24,414 nt of DNA from PUPG01 sp041686485 (GTDB lineage: Bacteria > Bacteroidota > Bacteroidia > Bacteroidales > UBA7960): NCBI GenBank assembly GCA_041686485.1, contig JAWLDT010000039.1:1-24414 (forward strand), read 5' to 3'. Shown here piece by piece: positions 1 through 8,335 of the stretch (positions are counted from its first letter, which is position 1; every line of letters starts with the position of its first letter). The notes beneath the pieces are model-generated. The model made no database searches. It saw nothing but the letters and a program-made list of their open reading frames with translations, and was not told the origin of the DNA. A program made the position numbers and the translations under genes.

Positions 1-119
1 TCACTGTTTACTGTTCACTGTTTACTGTTTACTGTTTACTGTTTACTGTTCACTGTTCACTGTTCACTGTTCACTGTTCACTGTTCACTGTTCACTGTTC
101 ACCGTTCACTGTTCACCGT
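1..119. repeat. Heptanucleotide tandem array, 17 units of TYACYGT
   Basis: Seventeen contiguous 7-base units are present with no indels. The unit is TCACTGT, with variants TTACTGT (units 2 and 4 to 7) and TCACCGT (units 15 and 17). The array is cut by the window start, so its true length is unknown. Its right end is one base from the stop codon of the transporter gene. Seven is not a multiple of three, and on the minus strand a TGA recurs every 21 bases in each frame, so the array does not encode a peptide. Variant units are clustered rather than random, which suggests growth by slippage or unequal exchange. Function is unknown. Confidence 0.95.
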
Positions 120-120
120 T

Positions 121-1668
121 CTAGTTAATATAGATCGGTCCGTCGGGTCCGAGCGGGATACCAAGCCATACCCAAATCATCAGGGTGGCGATCCACACGA
201 TACCCAGTATAATGGTATAGGGCAGCATGGTGGAGATGATGGTTCCGATACCGTATTTTTCATCGTATTTCTGCGCGAAGGTCACGATCAGGGCAAAGTA
301 GCTCATCATCGGGGTGATCAGGTTGGTAAGGCTGTCGCCAATACGGAAGGCTGCCTGTGTGATACCCGGGTGGTAGGCGTTGTCGAGCAACATCAGCATA
401 GGGATGAACACCGGTGCAATGATGGCCCACTTGGCTGAGGCGCTGCCCATAAACAGGTTGATGAATGCCGACAGCAGAACGAATGAGCCGATGAGTACCG
501 GTCCGGTAAACCCGATGTCACGAAGGCCGGCAGCGCCCTTGATGGCAATGATCAGACCCAGGTTTGACTCATTAAAGAAGTAAACAAACTGTGCCGCAAA
601 GAAGACCAGCACAATATAGCTGCCCATCCCACTCATGGATTTGATGATATGCTTCATCAGGTCCTTATCGTTGCGGATGGTACCTACGATCTTTCCGTAT
701 ACCAGGGCGGGGATAAAGAAGAAAAGCAGGATGCCGATGATGATGCCGTCAAAAAAGGGTGAATGCAGTACGGATCCTGTTTCCGGGTTGCGGAGCAGTC
801 CGTTGGGTAGTATTACGGTCATGGCCAGCAGTACCAGGAAGCCCAGTGCTGCAATGGCCGCACCACGTAGCCCTCTTTTTTCTTCTGGTGTCAGCTGTTC
901 GATGGCGAAGCGTTCGGTAGAGCCTTCGTAATTCCCCAGGCGGGGTTCTACAATATGTTCGGTAACCCAGACGCCCACAACAAGGACTACAAAGCTGGAC
1001 ACAACCATGAAGTAGTAGTTAACAGCCGGATTCACGACCATGTCGGGGTCAATGAGCTGTGCGGCGGAGGTCGAAATCCCCGCCAGGATCGGGTCGATGG
1101 AGCCGATGACCAGGTTGGCCCCAAAGCCGCCGCTAACTCCGCAGAATGCTGCTGCCAGACCGGCCATGGGGTGTCGCCCGATGCCATGGAAGATCATGGC
1201 TCCGAGGGGTATCAGGATCACATAACCGGCTTCGACGGCCAGACCGGAAATAATACCGGCAAGGACCACAGCACCCGTTATCAGCTTCTGCGGGGCACCT
1301 AATACCAGGGCGCGGATCATCACCGCAAACAGGCCTGTGCCTTCCGCCAGCCCAATGCCGACCATGACCACCAGCACATAGCCCAAAGGAGGAAAATTCA
1401 GGAAGTTATCCAGGATATTGGTGTATATCCACCGGATGCCGTCGGCGCTAAGCAAATTATTTACCGCTATAACATCACCATCTACAGGATGCACGGCCGA
1501 CACGCCGAGCCAGTAAGTGATGGCAGATATCAGGATTACGATGCCGGCCAGCATGGCAAAAATCGTTGCCGGGTGGGGCAGGCGGTTACCTACAATTTCA
1601 ATGATGTCCAGGGCACGAAAAAAAGCCTTGTTGGAAACCTGTTTCGTTCGCTTCAGAAAACTTTGCAT
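121..1668 (-). CDS. abgT: AbgT-family transporter (p-aminobenzoyl-glutamate transporter family)
   Basis: A 515-aa polytopic inner-membrane protein of the AbgT family. Members import p-aminobenzoyl-glutamate, a folate breakdown product, or export antimetabolites such as sulfonamides by proton-driven antiport (YdaH and MtrF type). Family signatures are visible: NRLPHP near residue 30, NFPPLGYV near 92, GVSGGFGANL near 178, MGSASAKWAIIAPVFIP near 408 and RIGDSLTNLITPMMSYFA near 443. About a dozen hydrophobic segments are spread over the protein and the length is normal for the family. The chosen ATG gives a short charged cytoplasmic N-terminus before the first helix. The gene is last in the minus-strand series, and the heptamer array starts immediately after its TAG. 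The substrate cannot be read from sequence. Its neighbour is a secreted peptidase, which may or may not be related in function. Confidence 0.93.
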   Translation of the reverse strand: MQSFLKRTKQVSNKAFFRALDIIEIVGNRLPHPATIFAMLAGIVILISAITYWLGVSAVHPVDGDVIAVNNLLSADGIRWIYTNILDNFLNFPPLGYVLVVMVGIGLAEGTGLFAVMIRALVLGAPQKLITGAVVLAGIISGLAVEAGYVILIPLGAMIFHGIGRHPMAGLAAAFCGVSGGFGANLVIGSIDPILAGISTSAAQLIDPDMVVNPAVNYYFMVVSSFVVLVVGVWVTEHIVEPRLGNYEGSTERFAIEQLTPEEKRGLRGAAIAALGFLVLLAMTVILPNGLLRNPETGSVLHSPFFDGIIIGILLFFFIPALVYGKIVGTIRNDKDLMKHIIKSMSGMGSYIVLVFFAAQFVYFFNESNLGLIIAIKGAAGLRDIGFTGPVLIGSFVLLSAFINLFMGSASAKWAIIAPVFIPMLMLLDNAYHPGITQAAFRIGDSLTNLITPMMSYFALIVTFAQKYDEKYGIGTIISTMLPYTIILGIVWIATLMIWVWLGIPLGPDGPIYIN

Positions 1669-1733
1669 GGAGGTCGTTTGCGGTTTAGATTATTGTTATT
1701 CAAACTGTTTATTAAAATATACCATCCCTGATC

Positions 1734-1771
1734 CCTGCCACCTGATATTCAACAATATGTCAGGTGGCAGG
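1734..1771. terminator. Strong hairpin between peptidase and transporter genes
   Basis: Two perfect 12-base arms, CCTGCCACCTGA at 1734-1745 and TCAGGTGGCAGG at 1760-1771, can extend inward by about four more pairs around a CAAC loop. The hairpin lies 33 bases past the stop codon of the S9 peptidase and about 65 bases before the transporter start. No T-run follows on either strand, so it is not a classical intrinsic terminator. It could be a 3'-end stabiliser or attenuator, or a dispersed palindromic repeat. The structure is certain; the terminator role is inferred. Confidence 0.5.
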
Positions 1772-1804
1772 AAGGTATAGCATCATTACCAGGGATTGAT
1801 CATG

Positions 1805-3829
1805 TTACCAGACTTCGTATTCGGGATATTTGTCTGGCATTTCATCGCGTGGTTCGTCCAGACTCAGGTAGTGATCAAACCACTCCATGGTACGAACGAT
1901 ATAGTCGAGTTTGTGCACATTCCGTCGGTTGCCGTGGCCTTCACCTTCGTACCAGATAAGACGTACCGGCGCGTTGCCGTGCATTTTGAGCGAGCGGTAC
2001 ATCTCCAGGCTCTGGGAAGGATGCACACGCGGGTCAGAGTCACCATGCAGGATCAGGGTGGGGGTGAGGCTGCCGTCGGCATATTTCACCGGGCTGCGGT
2101 CATATACCTCTTCCCAGTTCTCATGTGTCCAGAACCCCCAGTGTACATGGTAGTCTTCCCACGGAATGTCGGTGGTATTTCGTTTTGAGACCTGGTTGGA
2201 AATGCCGACGAACATTACGGAGGCAGCGAAACGCTCGGTGTGTCGTGTGGCCGACCATGCGGCAAAATAACCGCCGTAAGAACCGCCACCAAGGCCGACG
2301 CGATCAATATCAACATAGCCGATGTCGATCAGATGGTCAATGCCATCGATCACATCATCGTATTCGGTGCCTACCAGGTCACCATAACCTTCCATGGTAA
2401 AATCAACACCACGTCCGGAGCTGGCGCGATAGTTGGGCATGAAAACAAAATAGTCGCGGGCAGCGGCTACCTGTCCCCAGGTGCCGTAGGAGGTTACCCA
2501 GCCATTCTGGACGGCAGCTTCCGGTCCACCGTGGATATATACAATCAGCGGATATTCTTTACCTTCCTCATAATTGTCGGGATAGATCAGCACACCTTCG
2601 ATTTCCATGCCATCACGTGCTTCATAAGTGAGCTTACGCTGCTGCCCCAGGCTGATGTCTGCCAGCCCCGGGTTGTGGTTGGTGTGACGGATGAGCTGGT
2701 CATTCCCAAGATTAAAGGTATAAAGCTCGTTGGGATGCTCCCAGGTGTTTCCGGAAAAGGTTACCAACCCATCATGGTATTCAAAACCGCCGAATACCAC
2801 TTCTTCCGGTCCAATACGGATAATGCGTTCGTCAGCATCCAGTGGCAGTTCGCTCAGCACGATGTCTACGCTCTCTTCAGCGGCATAGAGCAGGGTGTTA
2901 TTATCTTTCCAGGCAAAGTCGATGACCGACAGCTCCATACCTTCTACGAGGTTCTCCAGCTCTTCAAAGCTTTTATCGGTATCGATATCCATTACAAAAA
3001 GGCTTCCGACAACAGAGTCTTCCAGTTTGCTTGCTGCACGGAAAGCCAGCCGGGTGCCGTCAGGGCTGAACGCCATATTGCCCAGTTTGCCGGGGTTGTC
3101 CATGATCTTTTCTACCGCACCGGTTTCCAGATCTACCAGGTGAATACGCTTAAACATGTAGCTGTCATCAACCAGGTTGCGGGGTGCAATGGCAGCGGCA
3201 GCATGACGGCCATCGGGACTCAGTGTAAAATCAAAAACGGTCATGTCTTCCGTTACCTGTCTGGTCTCGTGGGAGTTGATGTCATACACATACAGGTTGC
3301 GGTGTACCCATTCTTCTTCATATACTTTAATTTCAACCCCTTTATCGCGAATTTCATCGCGGCGGGAGTTCTGATCGGGAGTGGCAACAATGGCCAGTGT
3401 TTCATCATCCATAAATTCATAACCCATGATACCGGAGTCATGTTCGGTAACCGCTTGTGGCTCACCTCCGCGGAGGCTCATGGCATATACCTGCGTATTA
3501 GAAACATCTGGCAGGTTTGCACGGAAAGTAACGGCATCGCCGGCCGGGTTCCAGCCAATGTCATAGATAAAGCGGGATCCGGTCATGAAGGGGATCACTT
3601 CTTCATTTTCGATGTCGTACACATGAAGTTCGCGGTAATCCGGGCCGGCTTGCTCATCAAAATCCCGGGGTACGCTCAATGTAAAGGCGATGTAGTTCTG
3701 GTCGGGCGACATTGCCGTTTCTGCGACAGTTTCCAGCTCAAAGATGGTCTGCGGGGTAAAACTGTCCTGGGCAATTGCTGCTGGCAACGTCAGCCAGATA
3801 AGCGCAAGGATCATTGTAAGGTTTCGCAT
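1805..3829 (-). CDS. Exported S9-family serine peptidase (prolyl oligopeptidase / acylaminoacyl or dipeptidyl peptidase type)
   Basis: A 674-aa serine peptidase. The chosen ATG gives a clean signal peptide (MRNLTMILALIWLTLPAAIAQ), so the enzyme should be periplasmic or exported. An in-frame upstream start at 3889 would add 20 residues ahead of the signal peptide and is less likely. The N-terminal two thirds show WD/TolB-like propeller strands with SPDG repeats. The C-terminal alpha/beta-hydrolase domain begins near residue 415 with YIHGGPEAA. The catalytic triad is readable: Ser517 in GGGSYGGY, Asp599 in HGDSDPRV and His632 in GEGHGNR. The family cleaves short peptides, often after proline or from an acylated or free N-terminus; which specificity applies here is not decidable. 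The upstream neighbour ispE ends 71 bases before this ATG, leaving room for a separate promoter, though no consensus promoter is convincing. A strong hairpin follows the gene. Confidence 0.93.
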   Translation of the reverse strand: MRNLTMILALIWLTLPAAIAQDSFTPQTIFELETVAETAMSPDQNYIAFTLSVPRDFDEQAGPDYRELHVYDIENEEVIPFMTGSRFIYDIGWNPAGDAVTFRANLPDVSNTQVYAMSLRGGEPQAVTEHDSGIMGYEFMDDETLAIVATPDQNSRRDEIRDKGVEIKVYEEEWVHRNLYVYDINSHETRQVTEDMTVFDFTLSPDGRHAAAAIAPRNLVDDSYMFKRIHLVDLETGAVEKIMDNPGKLGNMAFSPDGTRLAFRAASKLEDSVVGSLFVMDIDTDKSFEELENLVEGMELSVIDFAWKDNNTLLYAAEESVDIVLSELPLDADERIIRIGPEEVVFGGFEYHDGLVTFSGNTWEHPNELYTFNLGNDQLIRHTNHNPGLADISLGQQRKLTYEARDGMEIEGVLIYPDNYEEGKEYPLIVYIHGGPEAAVQNGWVTSYGTWGQVAAARDYFVFMPNYRASSGRGVDFTMEGYGDLVGTEYDDVIDGIDHLIDIGYVDIDRVGLGGGSYGGYFAAWSATRHTERFAASVMFVGISNQVSKRNTTDIPWEDYHVHWGFWTHENWEEVYDRSPVKYADGSLTPTLILHGDSDPRVHPSQSLEMYRSLKMHGNAPVRLIWYEGEGHGNRRNVHKLDYIVRTMEWFDHYLSLDEPRDEMPDKYPEYEVW

Positions 3830-3900
3830 GGTTATTGTTTTTTGGTTTATAATGGAAACATTGATCAAGATTTTCTTACATCGGTGCAAAGGTCACAAAT

Positions 3901-4824
3901 TTAATGATTTTTAAGAAACAGGATTTCCGGGGTATGGATTTGGCAATCAGGAAACATAGTTTGCAGCTTATCCCGGGGAATGCAGCTGTCAAACAGGCCG
4001 TAAACAGAAGATCCGCTTCCGCTGAGCGAGGCGTAGCGGGCTCCAAGCCTGATCAATTTTGTTTTGATGGAAGCTATTGCCGGATAACGGTCAAAAACCA
4101 GCGGTTCAAAGTCGTTGCTTAGCTGCTGCTGCCATACCTGCATGGGGTCATTGACCAATTCAGGTAAAGGTTTTTCCGGTTTTGACGGTGTAATTTGTGA
4201 ATATGCATCTGCTGTGTCGATTCGAATGGGAGGGGTGACGATCACGGCCAGTTTGTTGCTTATCTCCGGCAGTGGGATTTCCCGGAGGATGTCGCCCTTT
4301 CCTGTGGCCAGCATGGGCATTTTGTTAAGAAAAAAGGGGCAGTCGCTTCCCAGTTTGGAAGCAAGTTTGTGCAGGGTGGTGTCCGGGAGGTTCAGCTGGA
4401 AAAGTTGATTGCAAAGCATCAGCATATGGGCTGCATCCGAACTGCCTCCGCCGAGCCCGGAACCTGGGGGTATGCATTTGTGAAGATGCACATGTACCGG
4501 TGGAAGTGGTTCTCCGGGAGCTTCAGCGGCTTGTTTGCCGGTCTTTCCACAAAGAAGGTTATATGCCTGCATGCAGAGATTCTCCCTGGAATCAGCCGGG
4601 AGTGGCAGTCCGGTGGTATGGAAGCGCATTTGTCCGTCCGGCGCCGGAATAACTTCGAGGGCATCGTATAGTCCGACCGGCACCAGGATGGTCTCTATCT
4701 CGTGATAGCCCTGGTTGGCTTTTGCGTAGCGCTGGTCTTTTGCTTCCCGGTTGCCGGACAGCGGCGCTATTCTGCCTGTAACGTGCAGACCGACATTGAT
4801 TTTTGCATGGGGAAAAACGATCAT
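3901..4824 (-). CDS. ispE: 4-diphosphocytidyl-2-C-methyl-D-erythritol kinase
   Basis: A 307-aa GHMP kinase that phosphorylates the 2-hydroxyl of CDP-methylerythritol in the non-mevalonate isoprenoid pathway. The start is set by the family N-terminus MIVFPHAKINVGLHV. The frame remains open for 75 codons upstream, but that stretch overlaps the AsmA-like gene and matches nothing. Motifs are the substrate-binding AKIN (residues 7-10), the ATP loop PPGSGLGGGSSDAA (119-132), whose Asp130 is the expected catalytic base, LGSDCPFFL near 165 and SGSGSSVYGLF near the C-terminus. The ATG lies one base after the stop of the AsmA-like gene, so the two are probably translationally coupled. Oddly, about 20 residues (near 19-38, including SGNREAKDQRYAK) separate the LHVTGRI strand from GYHEIETI, where most IspE proteins have a short RPDGYH turn. 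Identity is secure. Confidence 0.95.
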   Translation of the reverse strand: MIVFPHAKINVGLHVTGRIAPLSGNREAKDQRYAKANQGYHEIETILVPVGLYDALEVIPAPDGQMRFHTTGLPLPADSRENLCMQAYNLLCGKTGKQAAEAPGEPLPPVHVHLHKCIPPGSGLGGGSSDAAHMLMLCNQLFQLNLPDTTLHKLASKLGSDCPFFLNKMPMLATGKGDILREIPLPEISNKLAVIVTPPIRIDTADAYSQITPSKPEKPLPELVNDPMQVWQQQLSNDFEPLVFDRYPAIASIKTKLIRLGARYASLSGSGSSVYGLFDSCIPRDKLQTMFPDCQIHTPEILFLKNH

Positions 4825-4825
4825 C

Positions 4826-7441
4826 TTACTCTTTTTCAAATTCTTCCCATTCGATAATGAACTCACCCTCTTCCTGCTGTTTGATGCGTTCCATTTCTTC
4901 CTCTCTTTCATCTGGCGGTTCCGGGATCGTGTCGTTTTGCTCGCCGGTAAGGAAGCTGAACTCATCACGCATGATCCGGATAAGGTTATCCCGTTCGTTG
5001 CTGAGGTCTTCACGAAGCTTTTCCCGGACACCGGCATGGTCGTAGCCAAAAACGGGGTCGCTGGCCGTACCGGTGAGTTTCAGGAACAGGGTGGTACGGC
5101 CGAGGCCGTCGTCGATGATCTCTCCATACTCCTCTTGTGGGCTTCTTTGCTCACGATGCTTACGCGCCAACAGATCCGACAACAATACCTGCATGCGGTA
5201 GTCTATCTCGTTTTCAAAGCTGTGTTCCCCCGAGAGCTTCAGGTCGAGCGCGCTGGAGCTGATCTCCATTTCAGGGATCACAATAAGACGGTCTTTGATA
5301 TGGATGCGGTTTTTCAGGGTGGAGAAGGAAACGTTGGAGAGGTCATCGGTACGCAGGAAGCGTCCCATGGCCATCATGGGTTTGTAGTTAACAAGCTGCC
5401 CGTTTTCTATTACCAGCCTGGCGGTGGTCTCCATGCTTTCCCAGTCGATGGCCAGCTCCGGGCTCCAGTTGGCCGAAAAGAACATGTCGGCCGTCACATC
5501 TCCATATATGTTTTCGTCTACAATGCTCTCCTGGCCAAAATTGCCTGTCTGATAAAAGAGTTGGTGAATATCCACCTCGTCCAGCTGCGCATTGCAGGTA
5601 ATGGTAATGGGTTCCTCCAGGCTGGCGTCGATGTGGCCCTGCATGGTCACATGACCGTCCATTGTTTGGAAGTCAAGGTGATCGGCAAACAGTTGTTGGT
5701 TTTGCAGGCGGACTGATCCTTTAAGCTGCTGCGCGCGGAAACGCCGGAATGTCAGGCTGTCAATATCTGTTTGCATATGCAGTCGCAATCTTTCGGGGAA
5801 TTGCAACCTGTAAGTAGTTTCGGCCCGGTTGTCTTTCTTCTTTAGCAGTTCATCCAGGTTTATTGTGGAGGCTTTCAGATTGGCGTTGATAAATACTTCT
5901 TCATCAGGTAAGAACAGGTAAGGCAATACATTGGACATATGTCCGGAAAGCGAAAAGCTACTTTCGCCGACCATGCCGGAGAATTCCTGTATTTCCAGAC
6001 GGTTATTATGGAATACCATGTCAGCCTGCAGATTTTGATACGGCAGGCTTTTGTTTTGATCCGGGATAAGCCGGACATCATGTGCTTTTACTTCGCCGTT
6101 TAGTGTGGCTGCCAGGAGTTCCTTGCTTGTGAACCTGCCCTCTTCATTGGTTTGACCATCAAACCGGATGTCTAACAACACCTGGCCCCCGGCTTCTGCT
6201 ATTACCCCATCACTAAACCATTCAGGAAAGTGGTCCGTGGTCATATCCGCCTCCATGTCAAAGGTGAGATGAGGCCGTTGAAAGTTGGTTATCGCCAGTT
6301 GGCCAATTATTTGTCCATCGGGTACGCTGGCTCGAATGTGTTCGAATTGCAGCCGGCTGGAGACAGCATCTTGTCTGTTTCCATTGGTATAGCTCCCTTC
6401 GGCGTCCAGCGTCTGCAGGTGAATGTTGTTTTCAGGCAGGGACAGGGCTCCATCACTAATGCTGAATGTGGCATTGATATGGGGTATTGTGTTTTCACCG
6501 ATAGTTCCCAGAAGGGTGGCATCAATCCATATTGTTCCGGCCGGTTGGTAAGGAGCAATAGGGTTCCTGAGCGATTCGGGCATGTCCTGGAGAAAGGCTG
6601 CAGCATCCACATGATTGCCCTTGATGCGGCCATCAACATGTAATCCGTCACGGGTACCCTTCAGCGTCCCTTCCATGTGAATGTCGTGGCCATCATAGGT
6701 CAGGCTGCTTTCCCGGAACTGCCATTCTTCATCTTCTGATATTATCAATCCCAGGTCGACACTCATGGGGATATCTTCCGGAAGATTGTAATCACCAACA
6801 TGGAGATGATGCAAATGCAGAGCGCCGTTTACAGCCATACGCTGTACTTCGTGTGTAAAAATGCCGTCCAGTTCCAGGTCTTCCATGGTGGCCGATATAT
6901 GGTGACCGGTGCGATAATCGGTAAACGACAGGTCGAGATTACTGAGGTGAAACCGGTCAATCCCGAAACGAAACGGACGTGTAACATCTTTCCCGGATGT
7001 TTCCCAGAATATATAATCAGGTCGGCCATCTTTATGTATGGCAGCATTCAGACTGCCATCCGACACGGCAATCTGCCTGATCGTGTAATCCTTGCGTATC
7101 AGATCCGGGATGTTGAACTGAAGGTAAACACTGCCGGCTTTCAACAGGGTGTCAGCGTTTGAAAGATTATGACCGGCTGCCATGATGCTCACGTTATCCA
7201 AATCGAGTGATCCCATCGGGAAATTTCGAAACAGGTTCAGCCGTATATTATCTGCTGCTATTTCTGTGTTTAGATGCTGGTTCATACCATGCAAAAATTC
7301 TTCTTTGACCCGGTCGCTGTATATCCAGGTAAGCAGTGCCAGTAAGATGAGTAATGTGATAATAAAGATACTTCCGCTGATAGCCGCAAGGCGGAAGAAT
7401 TGCCGGGCCATTTGTTTCTGGTGGTTCAATTGGGATCCCAT
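4826..7441 (-). CDS. AsmA-like inner-membrane-anchored envelope protein
   Basis: An 871-aa protein with one N-terminal membrane segment (about residues 18-41) after a short basic cytoplasmic tail. A long periplasmic region follows with the repeated beta-strand texture of AsmA/TamB-like proteins. Recurring phrases such as LSNLDLSFTDYRTG, DLGLIISEDEEWQ and MEISSSALDLKLSGEHSFENEIDYRMQVLLSDLL are typical of AsmA C-terminal domains. The tail is acidic (EEREEEMERIKQQEEGEFIIEW). AsmA proteins are now viewed as bridges for phospholipid transport or outer-membrane homeostasis. The gene starts 6 bases after an rRNA pseudouridine synthase and ends 1 base before ispE, so all three are likely one transcript. 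A second ATG at residue 11 (MARQFFRL) is a possible alternative start. The family assignment is from overall pattern, not from an exact motif. Confidence 0.8.
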   Translation of the reverse strand: MGSQLNHQKQMARQFFRLAAISGSIFIITLLILLALLTWIYSDRVKEEFLHGMNQHLNTEIAADNIRLNLFRNFPMGSLDLDNVSIMAAGHNLSNADTLLKAGSVYLQFNIPDLIRKDYTIRQIAVSDGSLNAAIHKDGRPDYIFWETSGKDVTRPFRFGIDRFHLSNLDLSFTDYRTGHHISATMEDLELDGIFTHEVQRMAVNGALHLHHLHVGDYNLPEDIPMSVDLGLIISEDEEWQFRESSLTYDGHDIHMEGTLKGTRDGLHVDGRIKGNHVDAAAFLQDMPESLRNPIAPYQPAGTIWIDATLLGTIGENTIPHINATFSISDGALSLPENNIHLQTLDAEGSYTNGNRQDAVSSRLQFEHIRASVPDGQIIGQLAITNFQRPHLTFDMEADMTTDHFPEWFSDGVIAEAGGQVLLDIRFDGQTNEEGRFTSKELLAATLNGEVKAHDVRLIPDQNKSLPYQNLQADMVFHNNRLEIQEFSGMVGESSFSLSGHMSNVLPYLFLPDEEVFINANLKASTINLDELLKKKDNRAETTYRLQFPERLRLHMQTDIDSLTFRRFRAQQLKGSVRLQNQQLFADHLDFQTMDGHVTMQGHIDASLEEPITITCNAQLDEVDIHQLFYQTGNFGQESIVDENIYGDVTADMFFSANWSPELAIDWESMETTARLVIENGQLVNYKPMMAMGRFLRTDDLSNVSFSTLKNRIHIKDRLIVIPEMEISSSALDLKLSGEHSFENEIDYRMQVLLSDLLARKHREQRSPQEEYGEIIDDGLGRTTLFLKLTGTASDPVFGYDHAGVREKLREDLSNERDNLIRIMRDEFSFLTGEQNDTIPEPPDEREEEMERIKQQEEGEFIIEWEEFEKE

Positions 7442-7447
7442 AGATTA

Positions 7448-8248
7448 TTATCCTGACATCTGAAGAAACTTGATTTCTTTTTCAGTAAGTATCCGCCACT
7501 TTCCGCGGGGCAGGTCCTTTTTGGTAAGGCCGGCAAACATGACCCGGTCCAGTTTTGTCACCTTATAGCCGAGGTGTTCGAAAATTCGTCTGACAACCCT
7601 GTTTTTGCCGGAATGTAACTCAATACCGACTTCCTTTTTGTTTTCCGTGTTTGAATAGGCAATTCTGTCGGGGACGACCTTTTCATTATCGATGGTTATC
7701 CCGTTGGCGATCTGTTGAATATGGGCCTGGGTCAGGGGTTTATCAAGATGTACGTGGTAAAGCTTTTTGACTTTGTGGCTGGGATGGCTTAGTTTCTTAG
7801 TAAGCTCGCCATCATTGGTCAGCAAAAGCAATCCGGTGGTATTTCTGTCAAGCCTGCCTACCGGATACAGACGTTCCCTGAATTTGTTACCCAGGATGTC
7901 CAGCACTGTTTTGCGCTTTTGGGGATCATCTGCGGTGGTGATATAATCTTTTGGTTTATTGAGAAGCACATAAACCTTGTTCTCGTTAACCAGTTTCTTA
8001 CCGGCATGGCGGACCACATCGTCTTGTTTCACTTTGACACCCAGTTCCGTAACAACATGCCCGTTTACAGTTATTTCACCATTACGGATCAGCTCATCTG
8101 CTTCACGCCGGGAACAAATCCCCGCGTTGGCAATGTATTTGTTTAACCTGACCAGCCCGGACTCCTGTTTTACTTTTATTGGTTTTCTGTCATCCCGTTG
8201 GGATTTCCCTGAGGCAGAACCCGCTTTGACTCGCTTTTTATTTTCCAT
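7448..8248 (-). CDS. rluB: RsuA/RluB-family pseudouridine synthase
   Basis: A 266-aa RNA pseudouridine synthase. After a basic, disordered N-terminus (residues 1-30) comes an S4 RNA-binding domain, about 33-80, starting VRLNKYIANAGICSRREAD. The catalytic domain contains KPKDYITT (about 98-105) and the signature GRLDRNTTGLLLLTNDG, with the catalytic aspartate at residue 134. RSGKNRVVRR-type motif II is present as HSGKNRVVRRIFEHLGY. The family isomerises uridine in 23S rRNA (RluB, RluE, RluF) or 16S rRNA (RsuA). RluB is the likeliest by the general look of the catalytic domain, but the target site cannot be proved here. The gene leads the rluB/AsmA/ispE set and begins about 40 bases after a terminator of the preceding unit, so it probably has its own promoter. 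Confidence 0.88.
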   Translation of the reverse strand: MENKKRVKAGSASGKSQRDDRKPIKVKQESGLVRLNKYIANAGICSRREADELIRNGEITVNGHVVTELGVKVKQDDVVRHAGKKLVNENKVYVLLNKPKDYITTADDPQKRKTVLDILGNKFRERLYPVGRLDRNTTGLLLLTNDGELTKKLSHPSHKVKKLYHVHLDKPLTQAHIQQIANGITIDNEKVVPDRIAYSNTENKKEVGIELHSGKNRVVRRIFEHLGYKVTKLDRVMFAGLTKKDLPRGKWRILTEKEIKFLQMSG

Positions 8249-8290
8249 GGTGATGCTGATTTAACCGCCTTCAGGCATTGCTGTATAGCA

Positions 8291-8312
8291 AAAAAGGCGC
8301 TTCTGCGCCTTT
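8291..8312 (-). terminator. Intrinsic terminator of the FKBP / small-protein unit
   Basis: On the minus strand an AAAGGCGC arm, an AGAA loop and a GCGCCTTT arm form an 8-bp stem, followed directly by further T residues (six in all across the end of the stem). It sits 24 bases past the stop of the 95-aa gene and about 43 bases before the pseudouridine synthase start. This is a classical Rho-independent layout and separates the two transcription units. Confidence 0.8.
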
Positions 8313-8335
8313 CAATAACGTGTATGTAAGAAGAA

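Noticed and set aside
1..119. The left array as a CRISPR
   Set aside because: The units are 7 bases with no spacers between them, so it is a simple tandem repeat.
2240..3904. A 554-codon open frame on the plus strand opposite the S9 peptidase
   Set aside because: It lies entirely antisense to a gene with a signal peptide, propeller and complete catalytic triad. Its translation has no recognisable motif. It is a shadow of the codon pattern on the other strand.
4825..5049. An upstream extension of ispE by 75 codons
   Set aside because: The added residues overlap the AsmA-like coding sequence in another frame and match nothing. MIVFPHAKIN is the family N-terminus.
4751..5716. A 321-codon plus-strand open frame opposite the AsmA-like gene
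   Set aside because: It starts inside ispE, runs antisense to a better-supported gene and has no domain or start signal of its own.
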